Source: Lolium rigidum (Eukaryota > Streptophyta > Magnoliopsida > Poales > Poaceae). From it: a stretch of 64,000 bases of DNA. This document shows, one piece after another, positions 44,760-56,095 of this stretch. The stretch covers positions 186,001 to 250,000 of the forward strand of contig NW_025899960.1 of the NCBI RefSeq assembly GCF_022539505.1, given 5' to 3'. A program made the position numbers and the translations under genes. Within the stretch, counting starts at the first letter, position 1; every line of letters begins with the position of its first letter. Below the pieces are notes generated by a model. That model was given only the letters and a program-made list of their open reading frames with translations, did no database searches and was not told the origin of the DNA.

Positions 44760-47448
44760 ATGGAAAACAACAAAAAAATTAGTGAGCTTCTTATTCTATT
44801 TCCTGATTTAAGACATGGATGGTTTGATGCGAAAATTAAAAAACCTATGGAACCTTATTTACATGATAGTAGCAATGTTATTAGTATGAATGCAATTACT
44901 GCTAATGCTATGAAGAAGTCTAAGCTTGGGGAAGCTAGTTTACATAAAAATAATCTTTTTAGCTCCTCCGCTTTGGAAGAAATATTTTGCTCGATAATGC
45001 TTTATCTCCCATATGCGATAACTCTAATGATGCTTCGATATTTTAAATCCACCTCGCTGAAAGTATTCCGTATAAAATACCTATGAGAATTATTGAACGT
45101 GTTATGGATAACCGCTATGAAGGGGATGGAACTGTCCATCCTGGAAATCATTTACTGTTTTTGCATGAATTATGCGGGTTATTCAAGTGTGCAGGTATCT
45201 CTATGGACGAAGTGAAGAAGAAACTATTCTCTATGTCGCTGTCTGGTAAAGCGGCGCATTGGTATAAATTGCTGAAGGACGGGCACCTCTTGATTGGAAG
45301 GATATTGTGCCTCTATTTTATTCCAAGTTCTATCCTCCAAGTGAAATTCACAAAGATCGAAACCATATATATAATTTTTGGCCTCATGATGGAGAGAGTA
45401 TTGCCCAAGCATGGGAGAGATTGAAGACTTTAATGCTCAAATGCCCCAATCATGAGCTTCCGGGTAATATCATCATTGATAATTTCTATGCAAGACTTTC
45501 TTTTCAAGATAAGACCTTGCTGGATACTACTTGTTCTGGATCATTCACGAGCAATAAAGAAGAGTTTAAAAGGGACCTTCTTGATCGGATTAAGGAGAAC
45601 GCTGAATATTGGGAGAACGACAAAGGTAAAGAGTCAGGTATAAACTATGATTATGAATGCATTGAAACTTTTATGAATACTGATAAATTTCGAAATATGA
45701 GTGCTACTTATGGTCTTGACTCTCAAGTTGCTGTAAATCTTTATAAAGCCTTTGCTTCTCATTTAGAATTGCCTAAAAAGAATTTTGATAAGTATCATGA
45801 ACCTTTTAAAGAGGCTTGCATGAAGAATGACATTGTTGTTAATGATTGCAATAAGCATGCTCAAACTCCTAAGAATGCTATTTCCTATAAGCATGTTAAT
45901 TTTTGTGGAATACATAGACCTTGTGGAATTAATCAAATAGAAGATGAATATTGTATCCATCACGTAAATGAAAAAACTAGAAAGTGGTCTAGAGCTCTAG
46001 ATGATCTTGGAGAAAAAGTGTGTGCCCTCTATCCTTTTATTTGTGAACTTTGCCATAGAGTTGGTCATTTTAATTTTCAATGTTCCTCCAATGATAATTC
46101 AAACCCCATGAGTGCTGCAAATTTGTATTGTGATGATGAAATTATTCCTAATCAGCACGATGAACTTACCTTATTTTTGAAGTGTGAAGAGTTATCAAGA
46201 AAAATTTCTTTGTTAAATATTAACGATCTTGATATTGATGATGTCCTGCATGGTTGTCTTTCTTACTGCATTAATAATTGCCATACAAATACTTACATAC
46301 AAAATATTTTAGAAGATGACACCTTGCCAAAATATGATAGGACCGATGTATGTTTTCAACTAATTAATGAAAAGGAGGGATCTTCCCAAGTTTCTTCTAT
46401 TGTTTCTAAAAGAAAATCAGGTTATGCGGACAAGCCACCCTTCAAGCCTCTTCCTCCTAAAGAAGGAAGCGAGGAGAGGGAAGAAGAGAAGAAGAAGAAG
46501 GGAACGAAGAAGAAGAAGAAGAAGAAGAAGAAGAAGAAGAAGGAGAATAAAAAGAAAGAGGTAACGGCGTATCCCCGCGTGAATGAGATAACGCTAGGTA
46601 ACCGTAAGTATGTTGCTCCTAATGATTATTACGATAATGAATCTGAGTACGATGATCTTCCTATACCCTTTACCCATATTAGTGATCATGATTTGGATGA
46701 GCACGCTGCCTTTGATATTGAAAATCTCTTTGGTACTGATTATGAAATTAATGATGATAGCATTATTCATGTCCCCTTAAACGATGATATTGAAAGCTCT
46801 AAGCTCGGGGATGTTGTGCTTGAAGATCCTGTATTTGAGACATCTACTTTTGGTGAAAATGATGATATTACATATTCAGGTTTAGATAATTGCTATAGAG
46901 ATGTATATGACACATGTTACAATTATCCTTATGAAACTTGTCATAGTTATGATGGGCTTGCCAAAAACAATTCTTTTAATATGCAACTTGTTTACCATGT
47001 TCAAATTCTTGATAATAATCTTGCTCCAATTACTATTAATGAGAATAACTCTTCTTATGCCAAAATTAATGATACTTCTATGGATATGGACCATGATAAG
47101 AATGTTTTAAGTGACGGGTATATTGTGGATTTCATCAATGATGCTACTGAAAGTTATTATGAGAGAGGGAAATATGGTTATATGCATCTTAATAATATTA
47201 AGTTTCCCCTCTTTATGTTGAGAATCTTTAAGTTACTCGTGTTTTATCCTCTTATACTTGCCACTTTGCTCTTCATGAATTCATTTGTGTATAAGATTCT
47301 TTTGCATAGGAAGCATGTTAGGCTCAAATGTGTTTTGAATTGCCTCTTGAAGCTCTCTTTTGCTTCAAATACTATTTCTTGCGGGTGCATCACCAAAATT
47401 GCTGAGCCCATCTTAATGGCTATAAAGAAAGAACTTCTTGGGAGATAA
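44760..47448 (+). CDS. gag: A3 gag with zinc knuckle, Lys tract and C-terminal membrane segment
   Basis: The ATG at 44760 starts an N-terminal part that slips frame near 44980 and again near 45290; from 45307 one frame of 713 codons runs to the TAA. The gag domain (about 45083-45800) is nearly the same as in B elements. A CCHC zinc knuckle (CELCHRVGHFNFQC) is at 46042-46083. A GAAGAA-type run encodes a Lys tract (46486-46562). An acidic Asp/Tyr/Asn-rich region follows. A strongly hydrophobic stretch at 47201-47297 (LLVFYPLILATLLFMNSF) is followed by a basic Cys-containing tail. No protease or RT motifs. The membrane segment suggests anchoring; its role is unknown. Confidence 0.75.
46486..46562 (+). 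repeat. GAA/GAAG microsatellite coding for poly-Lys in A3
   Basis: In-frame run of AAG/GAA triplets within the A3 ORF; expected to vary in length between copies. Confidence 0.85.
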
Positions 47449-48999
47449 CCCATGTGTTATTTTGCTACAGTACTTTGTTTTATATTTGTGTCTTGGAAGT
47501 TGTTTACTACTGTAGCAACCTCTCCTTATCATGTTTTTGTGCCAAGTAAAGTTTCTATGACAAAGTTGATGTTATATTTGGGATCGCTGCGCAGAAACAG
47601 CATTGCTGTCTGTCACGAATCTGGGCACAGTCCTCTGTAGAAAATTCGAAAAAATCTGCCAATTTACGAGCGTGATCCTGAGATATGTACGCAACTTTCA
47701 TTAGTTTTGAGTTTTTCCATTTGAGCAAGTCTAGTGCCAGCTTTAAATTCGTCTTTACGGACTGTTCTGTTTTTGACAGATTCTGCCTTTTATTTCGCAT
47801 TGCCTCTTTTGCTATGTTGGATTTATTTCTTTGATCCATTAATGTCCAGTAGCATTATGCAATGTCCAGAAGTGAAAAGAATGATTGTGTCACCTCTGAA
47901 CATGTGAATTTTTGATTATGCACTAACCCTCTAATGAGTTTGCTTGAAGTTTGGTGTGAAGGAAGTTTTCAAGGGTCAATAGAAGAGGATGATATAATGT
48001 GATCGAGAAGAGTGAAAGGTCTAAGCTTGGGGATGCCCCGGTGGTTCATCCCTGCATATTTTAAGAAGACTCAAGCATCTAAGCTTGGGGATGCCCAAGG
48101 CATCCCCTTCTTCATCGACAACTTATCAGGTTTCTTCTAGTGAAACTATATTTTTATTCCGTCACATCCTATGTATTTTACTTGGAGCGTCCGTGTGCTT
48201 TTATTTTTGTTTTTGTTTTGTTATCTTAGTTCTCTGAATAAGTTCATCCTTGTGTGGGAGAGAGACACGCTCCGCTGGTTCGTATGAACACATGTGTTCT
48301 TAGCTTTTAATTTTCATGGCGAAGGTTGAAACTGCTTCGTTAATTGTTATATGGTTGGAAACGGGAAATGCTACATGTAGTAATTGGTATAATGTCCTGA
48401 ATAATGTGAAACTTGGCAATTGTTGTGCTCATATAGATCTTGTTTAAGCTCTTGCATCATGTACCTTGTACCCATTAATGAATAATTACATAGAGCTTGT
48501 TAAAATTTGGTTTGCATGATTGGTCTCTCTAAGTCTAGATATTTTCTCGGTTGAGGTGTTTGAACAACAAGGAGACGATGTAAAGTCTTATAATGCTTAC
48601 AATATGTTTATATGTGAGTCTTGCTGCACCATTTCATACTTGAGTTTGCTTCAAATAACCTTGCTAGCCTAAACCTTGTATCGAGAGGGAATACTTCTCA
48701 TGCACCCAAATACTTGAGCCAATATTCATGCCATTTGTGTCCACCATACCTACCTACTACATGGTATTTCTCCGCCATTCCAAAGTAAATTGCTTGAGTG
48801 CTACCTTTAAACCATTCAAAATTTATCACCTCTGATTTGTGTCAATGTTTTATAGCTCATGAGGAAGTATGTGGTGTTTATCTTTCAATCTTGTTGGGCA
48901 ACTTTCACCAATGGACTAGTGGCTTCATCCGCTTATCCAATAATTTTGCAAAAAGAGCTGGCAATGGGATTCCCAGTCCCAAATTAATTAACAAAAATA

Positions 49000-49088
49000 G
49001 ACACTCCTCCATGGTATGTGATTGTTGGACGGCACCCGAAGGATTCGGTTAGCCATGGCTTGAGAAAGCAAAGGTGGGGAGGAGTGTC
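49000..49088. repeat. Foldback unit 1 in A3
   Basis: 89 bp with 11-bp inverted ends GACACTCCTCC/GGAGGAGTGTC, homologous to 7462-7550. Confidence 0.8.
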
Positions 49089-49112
49089 ATCATAATAAAA
49101 CTAAAATTAAAA

Positions 49113-49200
49113 GGCACTCCTTCGTGGTATGAGATTGTTGGCAGTGCACCCGAGGATTCGGTTAGCCATGGTTTGTGAAAGAAAGGTTGGAAGGAGTGCC
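49113..49200. repeat. Foldback unit 2 in A3
   Basis: 88 bp with inverted ends GGCACTCCTTC/GAAGGAGTGCC, homologous to 7351-7437. Confidence 0.8.
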
Positions 49201-49855
49201 ACCCAAAAATAAAATAAAATGGGAGCCGCTCTTTGAAGGTTTGTTTGGCAAGGGGGTTAGAGTACCCGCTACCATTCGTTGACAACAACAAACACCCCTC
49301 AAAACTTTACTTTTATGCTCTCTATATGTTTTCAAAATCAAAGCTCTAGCACAAATATAGCAATCGATGCTTTCCTCTTTGAAGGACCATTCTTTTACTT
49401 TATTGTTGAGTCAGTTTACCTATTCTTTCTATCTTAGAAGCAAACACTTGTGTGAACTGCGTGCATTGATTCTTACATGTTTACCTATTGCACTTGTTAT
49501 ATTACTTTGTGTTGACAATTATCCATGAGATATACATGTTAAAGTTGAAAGCAACCGCTGAAACTTATATCTTCCTTTGTGTTGTTTCAAAGCTTTCTAC
49601 TAAGAATTTATTGCCTATGAGTTAACTCTTATGCAAGACTTATTGATGCTTGTCTTGAAAGTATTATTCATGAAAAGTCTTTGTTATGTGATTCATTTGT
49701 TTACTCATTATCTTCATCATTGCTTCGAATCTCTCGCATTTATCTCATGTGCTTTACAATAGTATGATCAAGGTTATGATGGCATGTCACTTAAGAAATT
49801 ATCATTGTTATCGTTTTACCTCGCTCGGACGAGCGTAACTAAGCTTGGGGATGCT

Positions 49856-51343
49856 TGATACGTCTCAAACGTATCTATAATTTCTTATGTTCCATGCCAC
49901 TTTATTGATGATATCTACATGTTTTATACACATTATATGTCATTATTATGCGTTTTCCGGAACTAACCTATTGACGAGATGCCGAAAGGCCGATTGCTCG
50001 TTTTCGCTGTTTTTGGTTTCGGAAATCCTAGTAACGAAATATTCTCGGAATCGGACGAAATCACCGCCCAAGTTCCTATTTTTCCCGGAAGCTTCCAGAG
50101 CACCGGAGAGGGACGAGAGGGGAGCCAGGGGGGCCCCAGACCACACCCCGGCGCGGGCCAGGGGGGGGGGGCGCCCCCCTGTGGTCTGGGCACCCCGTGG
50201 CCCCTCCGACTCCCTCTCTTCGCCTATTTATTCGTCCCTGACCTAAAAACACCGATACGGAAGACGAGACGCGAGAAAACCTTCCAGAGCCGCCGCCATC
50301 GCGAAATCAAGATTCGGGGGCAGAAGTCTCGTTCCGGCACCCCGCCGGACGGGGAATTGCCCCGGAGTCATCTCCACCGCCGTCTCCACCGCCATCTTCA
50401 CCGCCATCGCTGCCTCCATGATGAGGAGGGAGTAATTCACCCCCGGGGCTGAGGGCTCTACCGTAGCTATGTGGTTAATCTCTCTCTCTGTACTCCAATA
50501 CAATGATCTCATGAGCTGCTTTACATGATTGAGATCCATATGATGAGCTTTGTATCGCTACTAGTTGTGTGCTACTCATGTGATGTTATTAAAGTAGTCT
50601 ATTCCTCCTACTTGGTGTAAAGGTGATTAGTGTGTGCACCGTGTGGTTCTTGTCGTAGGCTATGATCACGATCTCTTGTAGATTGTGGAGTTAATTATCA
50701 TTATGATAGTATTGATGTGATCTATTCCTCCTTCATAGTGTAATGTGGACAGTGGGTGCACTATGTTAGTTCTTGGTTTATTTTGCAATGATCTATTATG
50801 CTCTAAGGTTATTTAAATATGAACATTGAATTGTGGAGCTTGTTAACTCCGGCATTGAGGGTTCGTGTAATCCTACGCAATGTGTTCATTATCAAACAAG
50901 AGTGTATGTAGCGCATATGAGAAGAAGTATTTATTATGCGATCAATGTTGAGAGTGTCCACTAGTGAAAGTATGATCCCTAGGCTTTGTTTCTAATACTG
51001 CAAACACCGTTTACTTATCGTTCCGTTGCATGTTTACTCGCTGCCATATTTTATTCAGATTGCTATTACCACTCATATACATCCATATTACTTGTATTTC
51101 ACTATCTCTTCGCCGAACTAGTGCACCTATACACCCGACAAGTGTATTTGGTGTGTTGGGGACACAAGAGACTTCTTGCTTTGTGATTACGGGGTTGCTT
51201 GAGAGGGATATCTTTGACCTCTTCCTCCCTGAGTTCGATAAACCTTGGGTGATCCACTTAAGGGAAACTTGCTGCTGTTCTACAAACCTCTCCTCTTGGG
51301 GGCCCAACACTGTCTACAAGAATAGAAGCACCCGTAGACATCA
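49856..51343 (+). repeat. A3 3' LTR
   Basis: 1488 bp, partner of 42993-44485. Differences such as CTG/CCG near 43628 and 44371 and around 43125-43147 (versus 49985-50005) fall on CAG/CTG strings. Confidence 0.93.
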
Positions 51344-51348
51344 GCCCC

Positions 51349-51965
51349 CCATAGGCCGACGCGGGCCCAGGCCTGGCCGCGCCGCCATGTGGGGAGGGGG
51401 CCCACAGCCCCCTCTGGCCGCCTCTCCTTCGCGTACTTATTTGTCCCGAAAACCTAAGCCCCGGGGAATTACGGAGAATTGACAGAGACGCCTTTGCGGG
51501 GCGGAGAAACACCAGAGAGAAAAGAGCTCTCCGGCGGGCAGGAATCCGCCGGGGAAATTCCCTCCCGGAGGGGGAAATCGATGCCCTCGCCATCGTCATC
51601 GAGCTGGACATCATCTCCATCATCATCACCATCATCTCCATCATCTACACCGCCATCTCCACCGCTGCATCTCGTCACCGCTGTAACAATTTGGGTTGGA
51701 TCTTGATTGTTTGATAGGGGAAACTCTCCCGGTGTTGATTACTACTTGTTATTGATGCTATTGAGTGAAACCATTGAACCAAGGTTTATGTTCAGATTGT
51801 TATTCATCATCATATCACCTCTCGATCATGTTCCATATGATGTCTCGTGAGTAGTTCGTTTAGTTCTTGAGGACATGGGTGAAGTCTAAATGTTAGTAGT
51901 GAATTATGGTTGAGTAATATTCAATGTTATGATATTTAAGTTGTGGTGTTACTCTTCTAGTGGTC
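51349..51965 (+). repeat. B2 solo LTR, middle part
   Basis: Continues B2 after A3, starting in the GC-rich palindrome and ending at TGGTC (51961-51965), which is duplicated at 62444-62448 after B3. Confidence 0.9.
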
Positions 51966-53480
51966 TGGTGACCCACAAGTATAGGGGGTGTATCGTAGTA
52001 CTTTCGATAAATAAGAGTGTCGAACCCAACGAGGAGCAGAAGGTGTTGACGAGCAGTTTCGATGAAGGATTCACTGTAAATGCTCACAGACAAGTATTCA
52101 GGGGGTTTTGATATTGCAGATAAATAAAGTACAATTAAATAAAATGCGAGAGAAATAATTGCAGCGAGTGGCCCAATCCTTTTTAGCACAAAGGACAAGC
52201 CGGTTTGTTTACTTATAATGACCAAACGTTTTTGAGGACACACGGGGATTTTAGTCTAGTGCTTTCGCTTCATACGGCTGATTAATCTTCATTGTTTTGA
52301 TAAGTGTCGTGTGGGTGAACCTATGCTAATGCACCGCCCTTCCTAGGACTAATACATACTTATGATTATACCCCTTGCAAGCATCCGCAAATACAAGAAA
52401 GTAATTAAGATAAATCTAACCACAGACCTTAAACTCGAGATCCTCGCTATCCCTCCCGCACCGATATACTAACGAGGGTTTAGGTTGCTGTCACTCCGGC
52501 AACCCCACAATTAGCAAACGAATACAAGATGCACTCCCCTAGGCCCATAAAGGTGAAGTATCATGTAGTCGACGTTCACATGACACCACTAGAAGAGTAA
52601 CACCACTACTTAAATATCATAACATTGAATACTACTCAACAATAATTCACTACTAACATCCAGACTTCACCCATGTCCTCAAGAACTAAACGAACTACTC
52701 ACGAGACATCATATGGAACATGATCAGAGGTGATATGATGATGAACAACAATCTGAACATAAACCTTGGTTCAATGGTTTCACTCAATAGCATCAATAAC
52801 AAGTAGTAATCAACACCGGGAGAGTTTCCCCTATCAAACAATCAAGATCCAACCCAAATCGTTACAGCGGTGACGAGATGCAGCGGTGGAGATGGTGGTG
52901 TAGATGATGGATATGTTGGTGATGGCGATGGCGATGATGTCCAGCTCGATGACGATGGCGATGGCGTCGATTTCCCCCTCCGGGAGGGAATTTCCCCGGC
53001 GGATTCCTGCCCGCCGGAGAGCTCTTTTCTCTCTGGTGTTTTTCCGCCCCGCAGAGGCGGCTCTGTCAAATCTCCGTAACTCCCCAAGTCTTAGGTTTTC
53101 GGGACGAAGAAGTACGCGAAGGAGAGGCGGCCAGAGGCGGCTGTGGGCCCCCTCCCCACAAGGCGGTGCGGCCAGGCCTGGGCCCGCGCCGGCCTATGGG
53201 GGGGCCCATGGTGGCTCCTCCCGGCTCCTCCTTTTGGCTCCCTTCGTCTTCTGGAAAAATAGGATTTTCCGTATAAATTCCGTCAATTGTTGATCTTCGT
53301 AAATATGGTGTCCCGACGGTGCTTTTTCCAGCGGAATCCTGACTCCGGTGAATAATTCTCCAATGATCACGAAACATGCAAAATAGATGAAATAACATAA
53401 GTATCATCTCTAAATATGAAATATATCAATGAATAACAGCAAATTATGATATAAAATAGTGATGCAAAATGGACGTATCA
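51966..53480 (-). repeat. B3 3' LTR
   Basis: 1515 bp; partner 60926-62443. Of roughly a dozen differences, about four are CAG or CTG read as CGG, CGT or CCG (near 53046, 53304, 53317 and 53331). Confidence 0.92.
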
Positions 53481-53500
53481 ACTCCCCCAAGCTTAGACCT
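53481..53500 (-). other. B3 terminal polypurine tract
   Basis: On minus AGGTCTAAGCTTGGGGGAGT next to the LTR start; identical to B1. Confidence 0.8.
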
Positions 53501-55271
53501 CGCTTGTCCCCAAGCGAAACTGAGCTCGATAAACAAGACCACATGTTTATGGAGTGAAGAGTCGATAAATAAAATACGGACAAGAAGCATCATATTGATT
53601 CACACAAGACATTCTAGTAAACATTCTCTTCATATAACTCAACTTGAAATAAGTAAAGAGAAATCACAAGTAAAGGTGCATAGGAAATCATAAATGGTTA
53701 TGGCAAACTTTGTTCTTGGTCAGAGAACTACTAACGGATTGTACTTATCTTCTAAGCAAAGCTTTCATATTAGAATTTATATAGCAGGGCTTTCATTCTC
53801 AATCATAACAATATCCTCATAATCATTGATAACTTTCAAAGTCATATTCATTCAGATAAAATTTGTACTAAACAAGAAAGTATAAAAGACATGATTAACT
53901 GAATCATAGCATAAATGGTTGGTTCACAACAACTCAATTGCTTGCTTAAGATAGAGGGAAATAGGTTTACTGACTCAACATAAAAATAAAAGATAGGCCC
54001 TTCGCAGAGGGAAGCAGGGATTAAATCATGTGCTAGAGCTTTTCAAGTTTTGAAATCATGTAAAGAGCATAAAAGTAAGATTTTGAGCGCCGTTTGTTGT
54101 TGTTAACGAATGGTAGCGGGCACTTCAACCCCATTGCCAAACGAACCTTCCAAGAGCGGCTCCCATGAGGGACGGCATCTCTACCAGCAAGGTAGATCAT
54201 CCCCCTTCTCTTTTGTTTACACATGTATTTTAGTTTTATTATGGATGACACTCCCCCCAACCTTGGCTTTCTCAATCCATGGCTAACCGAATCCTCGGGT
54301 GCCTTCCAACATTCACATACCATGGAGGAGTGTCTATTGCAAAATTAAGTTGCTTACTGATAAATCAGGGCAAAACATGTGAAGAGAATTATTAATGAAA
54401 GTTATTAATTGGGGTTGGGAACCCCGTTGCCAGCTCTTATTGCAAAATTATTGGATAAGCGGATGTGCCACTAGTCCATTGGTGAAAATCCGCCCAACAA
54501 GATTGAAAGATAAAACACCACATAGTTCCCCATGAGCTATAAAACATTGACACAAATAAGGAGTAGTATAGTTTGAATTATTTAAAGGTAGCACATGAAG
54601 TATTTACTTGGAGTGGCGCAAAATACCACATAGTAAGTAGTTATGGTGGACACAAATGGCATGGGTTTGGTCTAAGGTTATGGATGTATGAGAAGCATTC
54701 CCTCTCAATACATGTTTTTGGCTAGCAAGGTTTGATAGCAAGCATAAAGGTTGAAGGAAACAAACAAATATACATGTGATAGAAACAATCATGCATCTTT
54801 CTCATAAGCACAAGTAATTTTAACTTCAGAATACTAAACTCATTAGCATAAAGATAATAGAGTAATATATCTACATGTATTTCTCTCTTCTATTTAAACA
54901 TCAAGATGTTTTTGCTATTGACCAATGCTAAGTTTGCCAAAACCAAATAGATTTACTTAATGCTCCCAAAGTGATATCAATACTAATGTCAAGAGCAATC
55001 ATATAATGGAGATTGCAAACTAAAATAAGGTGTGCAAAAAGTAAATGATAAAACTTCTCATTAATATTCCATAACGATAACTCACACCAACGGATACATA
55101 GATAACCAACTAAGAGAGATACTTCCACATTGCAAACTATTCCATATGATAACTTCCCTACTCATGATATGACACCACTTGATAGTAAAAGATAAAGGTA
55201 GTGATGATGTGATACCGCAGCACTCCCCCAAGCTTGGAACAAACCAAGGGGATGCCAATACCGATGATGAA
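53501..55271 (-). other. B3 3' noncoding region
   Basis: Collinear with B1 6672-8422. Only foldback unit 1 is kept (54247-54334); unit 2 is replaced by unrelated sequence near 54170-54220. Internal PPT-like string at 55222-55235, 37 bp after the ORF3 stop. No other gene seen. Confidence 0.75.
54247..54334. repeat. Foldback unit 1 in B3
   Basis: 88 bp, arms GACACTCCCCC and GGAGGAGTGTC, one mismatch compared with B1. Confidence 0.7.
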
Positions 55272-55757
55272 TTACTCCTTCGGTGGTGATGGTGATGGAT
55301 TATTCTCGCGCTTCTTAAGGATTTCCTTCAGCTTCAGCTTCTCAGTTTTGCAATTCTGCACCAAAACTTGAAGAGACTCATTATTATCTGAATGTGGCGT
55401 TGGCGGCCTTGTGCTGGGAATTGAGTAATATTCCAGCATTCTGCGAAGTCGCTGGTTCTCCTCCTGAAGTATCTCCACTTCCCTTCTTAAAGCACGATAT
55501 TGATCACAAAACTCATCGGCAACTCGTATTGCTTCCTCCACACAAGGGAAAGAGTCGAGGCTCAGAGCAGGCGGAAGAAGTCCCTGCAAGTTATGAGAAA
55601 AAGAACGCCCAGCGTTAACCGATCCCACCAAAATTGGCTTACTCTCCATAGTTTCCCACTCTCCTTTTGCTGATGCTATCTTCTTCTTCTTCTCCTTATT
55701 GATCCTTTCATCCATCTCTTCCTTCCAAGGTTCCTTGTCTATGTTGTTGGAGACCAT
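55272..55757 (-). CDS. B3 ORF3, small coiled-coil protein
   Basis: ATG at 55757, 161 residues, intact. Lys/Glu-rich N-terminus (about 1-35), a middle with Pro/Leu (55-75), then a leucine-rich coiled coil (about 85-115, RREVEILQEENQRLRRML), a Pro/Ser stretch and a second short Lys-rich helix, ending SPSPPKE. No signal peptide, membrane segment or enzyme motif. It lies after pol behind a promoter-like cassette. Upstream flank and last residues match B1, but the protein in between is unrelated to the B1 ORF3. Function unknown; self-association is likely from the coiled coil. Confidence 0.7.
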   Translation of the reverse strand: MVSNNIDKEPWKEEMDERINKEKKKKIASAKGEWETMESKPILVGSVNAGRSFSHNLQGLLPPALSLDSFPCVEEAIRVADEFCDQYRALRREVEILQEENQRLRRMLEYYSIPSTRPPTPHSDNNESLQVLVQNCKTEKLKLKEILKKRENNPSPSPPKE

Positions 55758-56095
55758 AGTGCTTCTAGATCAAAACAGATCCTGGCAGAAAACAGCTCGA
55801 AATAAAACACGGCGAGAAAACTATATACGGATCTCCAGGGGTCCGGGGGATTATATAGCAAATATTTTTACAACAAAAGGAAGGTTTCAGGCCGAAAACG
55901 AGTGGAAACGGGACGCCGAGGGGCTGTCACCATAGGGCGGCGCGGCCAGGGTGGGGCCCGCGCCGGCCTATGGTGACGGGCCCTCGCGCATCTCTTCCAC
56001 TCCGTTTCGATCCCGTAATTTTTCATATTTTCCAAAAACAGCAGAAATATTGTTCGGAAAGCTAAACGCGGACTTTTTATTACTAAAACTGTTAC
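55758..56095 (-). promoter_or_regulatory. B3 internal promoter-like cassette for ORF3
   Basis: GC-rich palindrome at 55926-55977 with perfect 11-bp arms GTCACCATAGG/CCTATGGTGAC, then on minus a CTATATAATCC box near 55857-55847, then a possible acceptor TTTCTGCCAG (about 55785) before the ATG. Same layout as B1 8926-9265. Confidence 0.5.

Larger units (their letters stand above)
47449..49855 (+). other. A3 3' noncoding region, mosaic of A-type and B-type sequence
   Basis: Collinear with A1 and A2 at both ends, but 48815-49320 matches the B element 3' noncoding DNA in the same element sense, including both foldbacks (49000-49088 and 49113-49200). PPT-like strings at 48021-48037 and 48079-48095; terminal PPT 49839-49855. 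A minus-strand ORF at 47555-47839 has counterparts in A1 and A2. Confidence 0.75.
42993..51343 (+). mobile_element. A3: Athila-like non-autonomous element with gag-membrane ORF
   Basis: A complete 8.35-kb element with LTRs 42993-44485 (1493 bp) and 49856-51343 (1488 bp), flanked by exact GCCCC (42988-42992 and 51344-51348). It has repeated PBS copies, a long gag-containing ORF, noncoding DNA with foldbacks and a PPT. No protease, RT or integrase. LTR differences are few and mostly at CAG/CTG. Confidence 0.95.
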
